Origin: Candidatus Iainarchaeum sp. | GTDB lineage: Archaea > Iainarchaeota > Iainarchaeia > JAFGOX01 | Length of the DNA: 34,034 nucleotides | Reading direction: 5' to 3' | Assembly: GCA_016926295.1 (NCBI GenBank) | Contig: JAFGOX010000002.1 | Coordinates: forward strand, 1-34,034 | Part shown: one piece after another, positions 1 through 9,745 of the stretch | How positions within the stretch are numbered: the stretch's first letter is position 1 | Layout of the letters: each line of letters opens with the position of its first letter | The notes under the pieces: model-generated | The model's input: the letters and a program-made list of their open reading frames with translations, nothing else | Database searches by the model: none | What the model was told of the DNA's origin: nothing | Translations under genes and position numbers: made by a program

Positions 1-763
1 CACCAGAGTAAATCATTTCTTCTGTTTTGTAAGTCTTCCAGTATGTTGCCCTTGCAAATCCTCTGTCAACTGCCCCTTTGTTCAATACAATTGCATCTTG
101 TGTGTTGTAACCATAGTAGGGAATTAGCGCGATTATTGCATTTTGTGCATCAGGGTGAGTGTCTAATTGCAAAGCCTTTGTTGTCCTTGTTGGGACAAGC
201 CTTCTCTGCAGATAATTCAATAAATATGCTTGTGTGTCGGGCCTCATATTGTAGTTTGCGGCATACAGGCCAAGTGTTTGCTTCATTTGCTTTGATGCCT
301 GTAAGTTTCTGTTTGACAGATTGTGGTTAATGAACGGAATGAATGATGCTGCGTTTCCAACAAGCCCTATCGGGTCAAGTTCTAAGTGCGTGTGTTCTGA
401 AGTTACCTCATCATCATCAACTGCGATGAGACAGTTGTTTTCTTCTTCTGCATCCAAGTACTCAATAATTCCCTCTTTTATCAGGTCTTGCCATTTCATT
501 TCTTTGTTTTTTAATTTTTCAACGTGTTCTTCTAATAACTTTGGTTTTCCATTTTCGATTATAATCAAAGGCCTGACAATTCTTCCGCCGTCAGTGTTAA
601 TGAAAATCTCTGCTCTATTTTCATAATATGTTATAGATGTATGTGGTGATAATTCACCATGTCTTCTTTTTTCTCGCAAAGCTTCTGCTAACTTTTCTCC
701 ATTTTGGGTTGTTCCGATTGGAGTACCGTTCAAATATACTGTGATAATATTTTGTGAAACCAT
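1..763 (-). CDS. rpoB1: DNA-directed RNA polymerase subunit B' (B1), N-terminal part, runs off the window edge
   Basis: Reverse-strand reading from ATG at 763 gives MVSQNIITVYLNGTPIGTTQNGEKLAEALREKRRHGELSPHTSITYYENRAEIFINTDGGRIVRPLIII...GYNTQDAIVLNKGAVDRGFARATYWKTYRTEE, typical of RpoB'. Follows rpoB'' directly; no stop before position 1. Confidence 0.93.
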   Translation of the reverse strand, partial: MVSQNIITVYLNGTPIGTTQNGEKLAEALREKRRHGELSPHTSITYYENRAEIFINTDGGRIVRPLIIIENGKPKLLEEHVEKLKNKEMKWQDLIKEGIIEYLDAEEENNCLIAVDDDEVTSEHTHLELDPIGLVGNAASFIPFINHNLSNRNLQASKQMKQTLGLYAANYNMRPDTQAYLLNYLQRRLVPTRTTKALQLDTHPDAQNAIIALIPYYGYNTQDAIVLNKGAVDRGFARATYWKTYKTEEMIYSG

Positions 764-771
764 TTACACAC

Positions 772-2223
772 CTATATCTTTAGTAGTTTATTTTTCTCTA
801 ATACGTCTTTTACGTATTCTTCTGATTCGTCGATTGTAATAATTCCAAGTGTTGACAAGTTCTTTGTCAATCCGACATTCTCATCGTCCGGAGTTTGAAT
901 GCAGCACACTTTGCCCCAATGTGTTCCGTGTAATTGTCTTGCTTCCATTGATGCACGCATTGTGCTAAGTGATGAGTTGATTCTCTTGAAATCGATTAGA
1001 GGGCTAACGAAATTTGTTCTTGTTAATGCCCTTGTAACGCCCTTTGTCTGGGGGTTCCAGACGCCTGTGTTGATTGCTACTATAATTGATTGTGTCAGCA
1101 TTTCCGGTTGTACTAATGTTTTCAGCCTTAGCTTTCTTCTTCTTGTAACCGTTCTTTCTGCATTTTTTCTGATATCGTTAATAAATCGTTTGAATGCCTG
1201 TCTGAATAATTGTTCCATCATTGGTCCGGTTGTGATAATTCTCTTGTTTGCGTAGTTGTCTAGGTCGTCAATAGGCCTCAATCCGTATGAGCAGTCAATA
1301 ACTTTTTCTGCCATTCTGATTAGTGCTTTTGCTTTTGCCATTCTTGCGTCAGGGTCTGTTCCAAGGTTTGGCAGTAAGAACTGGTCTAGAACTTCCTGTG
1401 ACCTTCTAAGTTTGTATTCAATCGGCTGGTTCGGGGCAACGAAATGTCCAAGATATTTCAATGCCTCTTCTTCATTTGTTACTTCGCTTTCTTCAAAATT
1501 AATCAGTAAGTCGTTCTGAACTTCATCGCTGTTCTTGAATGCAACCCTTATCTTGTCATGGCTGTCCATTCCCAACGCCATTAAAACATTGATTAGTTTT
1601 GCTTTCACTACATTTGGGAAACCAACACGTAATGCGCCGCTTTTCTCTCTTGTAATGTTTACTTTTGCCTTGAATGAACCGGTATGTGTCTGGTAGCTCC
1701 CTTTGAATCCGTTCAGTATTTCCTTGACAAGTAATTTTGATGTTGCGGTTTCTTCACGGTTTCCAATGAAGCGCTCTGTGCCGTTTGTAATGAAATACCC
1801 TCCTGGGTCTGCAGGGTCTTCGCCAACAGAAATTAGTTCTTCAGGAGTCAGGTTTTCCAAGTGGCATAATTTTGATTTTACTAAAACTGGAATCTGACCT
1901 ACATACAGTTTCTCTGTGTTTCCTTCTATTCCTCTGTGCAAAGGGGTCATTTCAAGATGGATTGGTGCCAAATAACTTCTTCCCCTAAGTCTTGCTTCCC
2001 ACGGAAGTATGGGTTTTTTCAAACCATCTGCTTCGATTGTGTGTGGGGTGCCGACTTCGATTTTTCCAAGCTTTATTGTGAAGTCGCTGACTTTTGGGTC
2101 GATATATTTGTTTTCATCAATTATATTTTGTATAGTGTCTAAGAATAAGTTATATGATCGGATTTGCTCTTCGACGAGCGCTCTAGAATTAAAATATGCT
2201 TTAAGGATGACGTTTCTATCCAT
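772..2223 (-). CDS. rpoB2: DNA-directed RNA polymerase subunit B'' (B2)
   Basis: 483 aa ORF with RpoB N-terminal half signatures (PWEARLRGRSYLAPIHLEMT, GYFITNGTERFIGNREE, RQLHGTHWGKVCCIQTPDDENVGLTKNLS). Confidence 0.96.
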   Translation of the reverse strand: MDRNVILKAYFNSRALVEEQIRSYNLFLDTIQNIIDENKYIDPKVSDFTIKLGKIEVGTPHTIEADGLKKPILPWEARLRGRSYLAPIHLEMTPLHRGIEGNTEKLYVGQIPVLVKSKLCHLENLTPEELISVGEDPADPGGYFITNGTERFIGNREETATSKLLVKEILNGFKGSYQTHTGSFKAKVNITREKSGALRVGFPNVVKAKLINVLMALGMDSHDKIRVAFKNSDEVQNDLLINFEESEVTNEEEALKYLGHFVAPNQPIEYKLRRSQEVLDQFLLPNLGTDPDARMAKAKALIRMAEKVIDCSYGLRPIDDLDNYANKRIITTGPMMEQLFRQAFKRFINDIRKNAERTVTRRRKLRLKTLVQPEMLTQSIIVAINTGVWNPQTKGVTRALTRTNFVSPLIDFKRINSSLSTMRASMEARQLHGTHWGKVCCIQTPDDENVGLTKNLSTLGIITIDESEEYVKDVLEKNKLLKI

Positions 2224-2237
2224 TTATTCACCAGGGT

Positions 2238-2483
2238 TTAAGCGACTACCCTATAGTATATGCTACCGTTTGCGCGTGTGATTTTTATTACTGTGCCTTC
2301 TTTTAGTTTCTGTGCCTTTATTACAGGGTCGTTGGAGTCTATTTTTGGAAGGTTTTCTAAATTGCAGGTTAGTTTTGACAGTAATTCGGCCTTTTCTTCC
2401 TCAGAGATAGATTCATGGCTGGGCACCCACTGGTGCTTTTGGACTAGTTCCTCAAACTCCTTCTTTTTCAAGAGGCTCACCAA
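2238..2483 (-). CDS. rpoH: DNA-directed RNA polymerase subunit H (Rpb5-like)
   Basis: Small ORF with RpoH motifs (HQWVPSHESISEEEKAELL...LPKIDSNDPVIKAQKLKEGTVIKITRANGSIYYRVV), upstream of rpoB''. GTG start at 2483 chosen over the TTG at 2486; no ATG is available. Confidence 0.88.
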   Translation of the reverse strand: MVSLLKKKEFEELVQKHQWVPSHESISEEEKAELLSKLTCNLENLPKIDSNDPVIKAQKLKEGTVIKITRANGSIYYRVVA

Positions 2484-2580
2484 CAAAACGATAGATAGAA
2501 TACACTATAGAATTCAATCTTTAGTATTAGAAGAAGGTAGTAACGTTTGTTTTAAAAATATATCGACAATTTGCAGAATT

Positions 2581-3027
2581 TTAGACTTTTCTGGTTAATT
2601 TTGCGACTTTTCCGTATTCCAGTGCCAAACCTGCCCTTTCAAGGGCCTTTCTGGTTGTATATATCTTTCCAAATTCCTTTAGGGCATCAGCCATGGCTTT
2701 TTCGGTTTTAACAATAGTATTGAGACCTAATTTTCCTATTGATTCGTTAATTATTTTGCTTATTTTTGGTGATTTAAGGCCTTTTAGGACTGCTGCGAAC
2801 TCCTCTTCGCTTTTAAGAGGTCCTGGAACCAGCTTTTCTATTTCCTTGTCCAGTTCAGTAAAGTCAAGAGCCCCCCTTAGAAAATCCTCTGTTTTCCTCT
2901 CAAGTGTTTCTGAGAGGCTTGCTAAGAATAAGGCTACCTCTGTGGGTTTGCTTTCAGGAGTAATCTCCATTTTTTTAATTGCTATCCATTCTCTGTATTT
3001 TCCTACGAATTGTATCTGATCATCCAT
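2581..3027 (-). CDS. Hypothetical protein (helical, charged)
   Basis: Long ORF; ATG at 3027 (MDDQIQFVGKYREWIAIKKME...) preferred over the track start at 3096, which would overlap proS. No family recognised. Confidence 0.7.
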   Translation of the reverse strand: MDDQIQFVGKYREWIAIKKMEITPESKPTEVALFLASLSETLERKTEDFLRGALDFTELDKEIEKLVPGPLKSEEEFAAVLKGLKSPKISKIINESIGKLGLNTIVKTEKAMADALKEFGKIYTTRKALERAGLALEYGKVAKLTRKV

Positions 3028-3087
3028 TTTATCACTCAATAAAGATTGCCCCAATAGTTTATTAACTTTTAGGCTGTGATTACGGAT

Positions 3088-4530
3088 ATGGCGCAAGAGT
3101 TATTTAATATAGATAAGGAAAAGGACTTCTCAGAATGGTACACTGAAATCCTGAAAAGAGCAGATATAGCAGATGTAAGGTACCCTGTGAAAGGCTTCAT
3201 TGCCTATCATCCCTATGGTAACAGTGCGATGAAGAAGATAATGCGCTATCTGGAAGACGGTCTTGAGAGGACAGGACATCTTGAAGGAAGGTTTCCAATT
3301 TTCATACCAAAGTCTGTTTTCGGAAAAGAGGCAAAACACCTTGCAGGTTTTGAAGAGGAAGTCTACTGGGTCAACAAGGCCGGGCTAAATAATCTGGAAG
3401 AGCCATTAGTTGTAAGGCCGACTTCTGAAACCGCCATGTATCCTATGTTCAGTTTGTGGATAAGGAGCTACAGCGACCTCCCTATGAGAATATTTCAAAC
3501 CCTTCCAGTTTACAGATATGAAACCCGCGCAACGCGTCCATTGATTAGGTCAAGGGAAATTGCATGGTTTAATGAGGCCCACACCGCTCACGCAACAGCA
3601 GAAGACGCAAGCAAGCAGATGGATGTTGGCAGAGAGCTGTACAATGAACTGCATCATTTCCTCGGCGTTCCTTATATTGAAGTGAAAAGCCCGAAATGGG
3701 AATTATTCCCCGGTGCAGCAGAAGCCTATGAATACTTTGTCAGGTTCCCTGACGGGAGATTTTTGGAATCCGGCAGTGTGAACAATCTTGCACAGTCATT
3801 CTCAAAAGTTTATGATGTTGGTTTTGAAGGAGAAGATGGAGAAAGGCATTATGCATATCAGACATGTTACGGAGTTTCTGAAAGATTACTTGCTTGCACA
3901 ATGTCTTATCATGGAGATAACAAAGGTCTGATTTTCCTTCCTGAGATTGCGACAATCCAAGTGATAATTGTTCCAATACTTTTTGAGGGTGCAAAAGATG
4001 ATATTACAAAAGCCGCAAATAAAATCCAGAAGGAGCTTTGGGATAACGGAATAAGAGCGCAGGTTGACAACTCTGATAAACGCCCCGGAGAGAAATTCTA
4101 CTACTGGGAAATGAAAGGCGTTCCAGTAAGGATAGAGCTTGGCCCGAAAGATTTAGAGAAAAAATCTGTGATGACTGTAAGGCGTGATACTGGCGAGAAG
4201 AAGTCAGTCAAGATAAGCGGTATAAAGAAAGAGCTTCCGAAGATTTTTGAGAAAATGTCAAAGGATATGCGAGTTGGCGCCAACGACTTCATGAAGAAAC
4301 ACATAACTTATGCAAGAACAATGCATGAAATTGAACAGGGAATCAAGGACAAGAATGCTGTTTACTTTGGATGGTGCGGTTTAGAGAAATGTGCAGAAGA
4401 CATTGAGAAAGGATTTGCGGTTACAATAATTGGCGAACCACAATTCCCGAAACCAGAGAAAAAATTAGATTCCTGTGCTTCTTGCGGAAATAAAGCGAAA
4501 GTAGTAGGCGTGGCAGTTAAGGATTACTGA
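3088..4530 (+). CDS. proS: Proline--tRNA ligase, archaeal/eukaryotic type
   Basis: ProRS motifs: VRPTSETAMYPMFSLWIRSYSDLPMRIFQ, RSREIAWFNEAHTAHATAEDA, C-terminal zinc-binding-like CXXC region. Track start 3076 is a GTG; ATG at 3088 (MAQELFNIDKEKDFSEWY) is more likely. Confidence 0.96.
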   Translation: MAQELFNIDKEKDFSEWYTEILKRADIADVRYPVKGFIAYHPYGNSAMKKIMRYLEDGLERTGHLEGRFPIFIPKSVFGKEAKHLAGFEEEVYWVNKAGLNNLEEPLVVRPTSETAMYPMFSLWIRSYSDLPMRIFQTLPVYRYETRATRPLIRSREIAWFNEAHTAHATAEDASKQMDVGRELYNELHHFLGVPYIEVKSPKWELFPGAAEAYEYFVRFPDGRFLESGSVNNLAQSFSKVYDVGFEGEDGERHYAYQTCYGVSERLLACTMSYHGDNKGLIFLPEIATIQVIIVPILFEGAKDDITKAANKIQKELWDNGIRAQVDNSDKRPGEKFYYWEMKGVPVRIELGPKDLEKKSVMTVRRDTGEKKSVKISGIKKELPKIFEKMSKDMRVGANDFMKKHITYARTMHEIEQGIKDKNAVYFGWCGLEKCAEDIEKGFAVTIIGEPQFPKPEKKLDSCASCGNKAKVVGVAVKDY

Positions 4531-5147
4531 CAGCTTATTATCGGATTGTACTCGTAAGCAACTATTTTTCCGTCGTAATCTAGTTTTGCCTTTTCACTGA
4601 AATAGTTTAATCCGTCTCTGTAAACCCTTTCTATATTGTAATAGCTTCCGAATTCGTCATAGGTTGGAAGCTCTGCGAATTGCAGTTCCTTGTAAATCTG
4701 GCAGCCCCTTTCCTGCTCTGCAACGGTTATATCCGTTCGGTAAAGATTGTCCGGCAGGTTTGCGCTATTGCTTACTTCAACTACACTGGGGTTTTGGATA
4801 ACAACTTTCAATTGTTCAGGATGTTTCATTATAATGAATGCGATGTAGGCCTGTTTTGCATTTGTCAGCCTTCCCATTGTTGCAGTCCAGTTCTGCTCAG
4901 TTATTATTCCGAAATTTGAATTAGTTACCTTGCTTGTGTTTCCACATGTGAAAAGATATACTGTTCCAAGGTCGGTTGTTAATGATTCGTAGTTTCCGTC
5001 TAATGCGCCGCAGATGGATATTATTCTTGAAGTGTCATTTTGCGCTTCATTGCCATTTGTACTTGGAATTGATATGAATGCAAGAAATAAAATTGCTACC
5101 ATTATGATTGAAACTGATGCAATCATAAGGAGATTTCGTGGACCCAT
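4524..5147 (-). CDS. Hypothetical membrane-anchored protein
   Basis: MGPRNLLMIASVSIIMVAILFLAFIS signal-anchor followed by an extracytoplasmic-looking region. Overlaps proS tail-to-tail by 7 bp. Upstream part of the track ORF overlaps aspS. Confidence 0.65.
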   Translation of the reverse strand: MGPRNLLMIASVSIIMVAILFLAFISIPSTNGNEAQNDTSRIISICGALDGNYESLTTDLGTVYLFTCGNTSKVTNSNFGIITEQNWTATMGRLTNAKQAYIAFIIMKHPEQLKVVIQNPSVVEVSNSANLPDNLYRTDITVAEQERGCQIYKELQFAELPTYDEFGSYYNIERVYRDGLNYFSEKAKLDYDGKIVAYEYNPIISCQ

Positions 5148-5190
5148 GGTAAAAATAGAGAATAAGGTCTTTAAATAATTAACTAAGACC

Positions 5191-6513
5191 TTACGGAAGC
5201 AAGCGTTCAGGGTCTCTTGGGAATAATATTGCTTCCCTGATATTTTCAAGGTCCAGTATTTTCATTACTATCCTGTCTAAGCCAGCTCCAAATCCGCCTT
5301 CTGGCGGGAATCCGTATTTGAACATGTTTAGATAGGGGTCTAATGATGGCTGGTATGCATTTTTTTCCTTTGCCTGTTTCATTAATATATCATACCTGTG
5401 CTCCCTTATTCCGCCGGTAACCATTTCATCGCCTTTCCATTCAAGGTCGCCGCTTAATGTCCATTGCGGTTCGCTTTCTTTTCTCATTGTGTAGAACGGC
5501 CTTTTGTCCCAGGGGAACTCAGTAAGGAAAAAGAAATCTGTTTTGTGTTTTTCTTTTACAATTTCTGCTAATATCTTTTCCTCTTCTCTGTTCAAATCCT
5601 GTCCTATTTCGCATTTGTGCCCATTTTCATTTAGCAATTCGTATGCTTCTCTTATTGTAATTCTCGGGAATTTGTTTTTTGGTATTTCGATTTTTGCATT
5701 AAACAGTTTCAATTCATCCTTGCAGGTGTTTTTTACATGCACTAATATGCTTCTGAACATATCTTCTAGTAAGGCATATACGTCTTCATCGCTTTCTATG
5801 AAACTTATTTCTCCGTCTATTCCAGTAAATTCCGTAACATGCCTGTTTGTATTGCTATTCTCTGCCCTGAAAACTGGGGCAATTTCATAGACCTTTTCAA
5901 AGCCTGCGCCCTGCATCATCTGCTTGTAGATTTGCGGGCTCTGTGCAAGGAATGCATCCTCATCAAAATAATTTACATGGAACAGTTCTGCTCCGCTTTC
6001 TGCGCCTATTTTGGTTATTTTTGGGGTTTGCACTGATATGAATCCCTGTTCGTCCAGGTATTTCGCAGCGGCCTTTGCGACTTCTGCCTTTACTTTAAAT
6101 ATCGCCCTTATTTCTTCTTTTCTTAAATCCAGGAAGCGGTTGTCGAATCTTGTGTCCAGTCCTGTTTCCGGATTTCTCATATCAAAAGGCAGGGGTGCAT
6201 GAGCAAGTGAGAGTATATCTATATCAAGAGGGATTATTTCTACTCCGTTTGGTGCCTGTGCGCTTTCCTGCACTATTCCTTTTACCTTCACCACACTTTC
6301 TGGAGTTATCGTATCTATTTTTGCGAATACGTCTTCAGAGACCTTTTTCTTTGGCGCGGTTATCTGCACGGTTCCGCTCCTATCTCTTACAACAAGGAAT
6401 TTCAGTCCTCCAAGCGGTCTGATTTCATGTGCCCATCCTGCAATTATCACTTCTTTTGCATTTAACTCTGGTTTGATTTCGCTTGCAATGTGGGTCCTTT
6501 TCTCACTTACCAT
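5191..6513 (-). CDS. aspS: Aspartate--tRNA ligase (archaeal; probably non-discriminating Asp/Asn type)
   Basis: Class IIb aaRS motifs: FRAENSNTNRHVTEFTGIDGE, GFGAGLDRIVMKILDLENIREAILFPRDPERL; N-terminal OB fold. Confidence 0.96.
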   Translation of the reverse strand: MVSEKRTHIASEIKPELNAKEVIIAGWAHEIRPLGGLKFLVVRDRSGTVQITAPKKKVSEDVFAKIDTITPESVVKVKGIVQESAQAPNGVEIIPLDIDILSLAHAPLPFDMRNPETGLDTRFDNRFLDLRKEEIRAIFKVKAEVAKAAAKYLDEQGFISVQTPKITKIGAESGAELFHVNYFDEDAFLAQSPQIYKQMMQGAGFEKVYEIAPVFRAENSNTNRHVTEFTGIDGEISFIESDEDVYALLEDMFRSILVHVKNTCKDELKLFNAKIEIPKNKFPRITIREAYELLNENGHKCEIGQDLNREEEKILAEIVKEKHKTDFFFLTEFPWDKRPFYTMRKESEPQWTLSGDLEWKGDEMVTGGIREHRYDILMKQAKEKNAYQPSLDPYLNMFKYGFPPEGGFGAGLDRIVMKILDLENIREAILFPRDPERLLP

Positions 6514-6574
6514 TGTATCCCTCCGATAATGTGAGAATAATTAGGGCTAAAGGTATTTATTATTACCTATAGAA

Positions 6575-7009
6575 TTAGTTTTGGTTCAATTGTTTGTAGC
6601 TATTCATTATCATTTCTTTTTGTTTATTTTCTTCAACAGCAATTTCAAATAGGGGTAAAATCCTTTTTTCAGCAAGTTCTTCCATGATTTTTTTGATATA
6701 TTCATCTTTGCTTTTGATTATATCTTCAATTCTTTTTTCTGTGAGTTTCTTTTCTCTAAATTTGTGTTGCATATTAATTTCATAATTTTTTACAAGTTTT
6801 TTCAATTGTTCAATATCATTAATTTTTTCACTTACAATTTCGGGATTTATGTTAGGCAAGTCTTTTGCCTTTCCCCAAATAAGAATCCTTGTTGATTCCA
6901 AATCGTGGAAAAGTTCCCTTACTTCAGAAACATTTTCATTTGCAATACTGACAATTTGCGTAAAGTCAACTTCGCTGTTAGGGTCTAGATAGTTTATTAT
7001 TTCTACCAT
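6575..7009 (-). CDS. Hypothetical coiled-coil protein
   Basis: 144 aa ORF, start ATG at 7009 placed 9 nt downstream of the preceding gene's stop; charged, helical. Confidence 0.6.
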   Translation of the reverse strand: MVEIINYLDPNSEVDFTQIVSIANENVSEVRELFHDLESTRILIWGKAKDLPNINPEIVSEKINDIEQLKKLVKNYEINMQHKFREKKLTEKRIEDIIKSKDEYIKKIMEELAEKRILPLFEIAVEENKQKEMIMNSYKQLNQN

Positions 7010-7018
7010 TTTTATCCC

Positions 7019-7393
7019 TTAATACGTCCATTTTTCAGAGTTTATTATTTTTCTTTCTCTTTCTTCACCCAGGTTAATTCCTGCATCCTTCAGTTCTTGC
7101 TCTTTTGTGCTTCTAAAATCTCTTTGGTCTCTAAGCAGTTGGCTTATTTCTTCAGGAGTAACGTCTTTGACTTTTCTGTCTTCAAATATTGCATCTCTTA
7201 ATGTCCCTATCTGTTCTTTGTCCTCTAAAATAAGTCTGTCTACTATTTGGATTTGTTCATCGCTTAAGCTGTGTCTTACACCTTCTAACTGTTTTATATT
7301 TTTCTGCAGTTCAGAAATGCAGTCCCCGACCGCATTGAAATGCCCGTTCATGTAACGTCCGTCATCTTCCAGTCCAGTTCTAGCTATACTCAT
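7019..7393 (-). CDS. Hypothetical helical protein
   Basis: MSIARTGLEDDGRYMNGHFNAVGDCISELQ...; ATG at 7393 preceded by AAAGGGGAG (SD-like). Track start at 7420 is less likely. Confidence 0.6.
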   Translation of the reverse strand: MSIARTGLEDDGRYMNGHFNAVGDCISELQKNIKQLEGVRHSLSDEQIQIVDRLILEDKEQIGTLRDAIFEDRKVKDVTPEEISQLLRDQRDFRSTKEQELKDAGINLGEERERKIINSEKWTY

Positions 7394-7478
7394 ATAATCT
7401 CCCCTTTGTAGTAGTAACAATATAATAAAAAGATAGGAAAGGCCTTAAAAAGCCTATCAGTTAGACATTTGACGTAAT

Positions 7479-7760
7479 TTATTCCAAGGAATTGATGTCA
7501 ATTATACCAGATACAAAATCCTGAATTTCCTTGGTTTTTTCTTGTAGTTCATTAATAGAACACTCTATTGGGTTCAAGGGAACAGTACTCCTTGTTTTCC
7601 TAAATGTTGTTAATTTTTCTTGAAACTCTATTCTTAGTTCCCTTTCTGTTTCTTTGTCTAATTCGTTCTCAAGTTTTAAGGTTGTTACTGCTTGTTCAAA
7701 TGCATCTTTAAAGTTTCTTACTTTTCTAGTTTCTCTATCTATATCTCCTATTGTTAACAT
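7479..7760 (-). CDS. Hypothetical small helical protein
   Basis: 93 aa ORF with charged helical composition, collinear with the two downstream orphan genes. Confidence 0.55.
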   Translation of the reverse strand: MLTIGDIDRETRKVRNFKDAFEQAVTTLKLENELDKETERELRIEFQEKLTTFRKTRSTVPLNPIECSINELQEKTKEIQDFVSGIIDINSLE

Positions 7761-7798
7761 ATGCGACTACCTCTCTAAACTATTTTGTATAAATATGT

Positions 7799-8563
7799 TT
7801 AAAATCCCATTAGGAAAATTAAAATTAAAAATATTCCAAATCCAATGCAGAATTTCCAGAAGCTTGCCTTTTTTGCGAATTCTATTAGCTTCTCAAGGGT
7901 TATATATCCGACAACTAATGCAATCAGCATTGCCAGGAATGCAAAAGGGTCTAATGCAAAACCCTCATCCAAACCAAAAATTATTTCTGCGGCCAGGACT
8001 GCCGGAATGCTCATTAAAAATGAAAGAACAAATGATTTTTCTGCTGAAAATCCCTGAAATAATAATGCTGCTACTGTTGTTCCGCTCCTGCTGATTCCGG
8101 GAAGAACCGAAAGCCCCTGTGCCAATCCTGTTATAATTGCATTTTGTGAATTTGTTTCTTTTTTGTGCGCAGATTCCTTTACTTTTTTCTGCAGGATTCC
8201 TGTAACAATTAATAAAATACCAATTAATAGCAAAACAAAACTAGCTTGTGCTACTGAAACAGTATGCTTTAGAAAAAGATAAAGTGGTGCGGCCGTAATC
8301 CCTGTAGATAGTGTTGCAATAATTAACCATTTTAATAATTTTTTGTCTTTTAATTGTAGTAATTCAATTATTGTTTTCCTAAAGTAAATAGTTGCTGCAA
8401 TTAAAGTTCCTACATGTAACCAAACTGCATACTTCAATGCCTCTGTTGCAGGTGTGTTGAACAAGGCCATGGAAAAAGCCATTACCTGTCCTTGTGAACT
8501 AATTGGCAGCCATTCTGCAATTCCCTGTAGAACGCCTAAAACAATTGCAACAATCCAATCCAT
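7799..8563 (-). CDS. uppP: Undecaprenyl-diphosphatase family protein (UppP/BacA)
   Basis: GVLQGIAEWLPISSQGQ and GLAQGLSVLPGISRSGTTVAALL motifs; multiple TM segments. Confidence 0.93.
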   Translation of the reverse strand: MDWIVAIVLGVLQGIAEWLPISSQGQVMAFSMALFNTPATEALKYAVWLHVGTLIAATIYFRKTIIELLQLKDKKLLKWLIIATLSTGITAAPLYLFLKHTVSVAQASFVLLLIGILLIVTGILQKKVKESAHKKETNSQNAIITGLAQGLSVLPGISRSGTTVAALLFQGFSAEKSFVLSFLMSIPAVLAAEIIFGLDEGFALDPFAFLAMLIALVVGYITLEKLIEFAKKASFWKFCIGFGIFLILIFLMGF

Positions 8564-8647
8564 CTGCGTTACGTCTCCTTTACACTTTATTACAATTATA
8601 CTTATTTTAAGGTTTGCATTTTGAATGAGGATTTAGTGTATACTATT

Positions 8648-9655
8648 TCAGGATACTTTTGTGAGTTTCCAATTTTTAAAAGAATAGTAGCGAGTCATCC
8701 ACACACTGGTTTCTGCTGTGGGTGTACCTAACCATAAGGGGCCTTTTAGGGTTTTTGCATTCCAAGATGTGCTGGCATTTGCTACTTCCGGATTATTTGA
8801 TAATGTCTTGCCGTCGGGACTTACTTTAATAGTGCCTTCTTTTACTTCTATTTGGGCGCCATTTGGAAACATTAATATTAAACTAGAATATTTAGCATCC
8901 TGTTGTGCAGGATTAACTGGTAAGGATGCACTTTCAGAACTGCCAAAGTTACCGGTTGGGTCAACACCTTCCTCTGTGCCAAAGTTCGTGTCGCTGCAAA
9001 CCCCATTTGTAACATCAAGGTAAACATACGGGTCCTGGTCACTAGACGAGTCCTTTCTTATTGTTTTAAAAGTCAAGGCAACGTCAAAAGATTCTGCTTT
9101 CCATGGAGTATACTTTAGCTCATTAGGTGAATCCGATGTGTAATAACCATCTCTGTATTCATAGTTGAATTTGCCAGAGTAGGTACCCTCATAGATTGAT
9201 GTCAAAGCGTCAGAAGCAGGATTTACCTTCAATGAAACCCTTTTGCAATCCTGATTTCCTCCCAAATCCTTTACGCATACTTCAAAGTTTTTTGTTCCTT
9301 CTGCTGAAGGTGTGCCGCTTAGCAAGCCATGGGGGTCCATAACAAGGCCCATTGGTGGGAATCCAACGCCCGAACCAAGATAAAAAGTATAAGGCGGGCT
9401 GCCCCCCGAAGGATTCATTCCTTCGTCAAAAGAATAATGGTAAGGAACTCCAACAATTGCATCGTCAAGCTTAGGGGCAAGGGTGGTTATAATTTTGTTT
9501 GGATTAGTATAGGTGTTTTGGCTGCCATTTTGCTCTTGGCTACTATTTTGTGGTATGATACCACTTGCAAAAAGAACGCCAATTGCCACCACAGCTGTGA
9601 ACGAAACAAGTATTAAAATTTTCTGTGTGGAGTTCATTTTCATGCTATTATTATG
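8648..9655 (-). CDS. Secreted protein with putative Ig (He_PIG-like) domain
   Basis: N-terminal hydrophobic segment ILILVSFTAVVAIGVLFASGI; LDDAIVGVPYHYSF...GLVMDPHGLLSGTPSAEGTKNFEVCVKD matches the He_PIG pattern. Exact start among several Met codons uncertain. Confidence 0.65.
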   Translation of the reverse strand, partial: HNNSMKMNSTQKILILVSFTAVVAIGVLFASGIIPQNSSQEQNGSQNTYTNPNKIITTLAPKLDDAIVGVPYHYSFDEGMNPSGGSPPYTFYLGSGVGFPPMGLVMDPHGLLSGTPSAEGTKNFEVCVKDLGGNQDCKRVSLKVNPASDALTSIYEGTYSGKFNYEYRDGYYTSDSPNELKYTPWKAESFDVALTFKTIRKDSSSDQDPYVYLDVTNGVCSDTNFGTEEGVDPTGNFGSSESASLPVNPAQQDAKYSSLILMFPNGAQIEVKEGTIKVSPDGKTLSNNPEVANASTSWNAKTLKGPLWLGTPTAETSVWMTRYYSFKNWKLTKVS

Positions 9656-9745
9656 CATTATTCCAATATAAATGGCTTTGCATTCCCATGTAACAAGCAA
9701 TGCTGTTTAAGATATTCAAACCCGCTAAATATCAATATTGTTAAG

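Noticed and set aside
772-774. Premature stop splitting RpoB into two genes as a pseudogene
   Set aside because: The B''/B' split with rpoH-B''-B' order is a known arrangement in many archaea; both halves have proper starts and the second is in another frame.
899-1255. 118 aa plus-strand ORF, and other plus-strand ORFs inside rpoB, polB, argF, aspS, uppP and the propeller gene
   Set aside because: All lie antisense to strongly recognisable genes and show no family signature or own ribosome-binding context.
3130-3339. 69 aa minus ORF, and others antisense to proS (3740-3994, 4101-4304)
   Set aside because: Antisense to proS; composition reflects complement of the coding strand.
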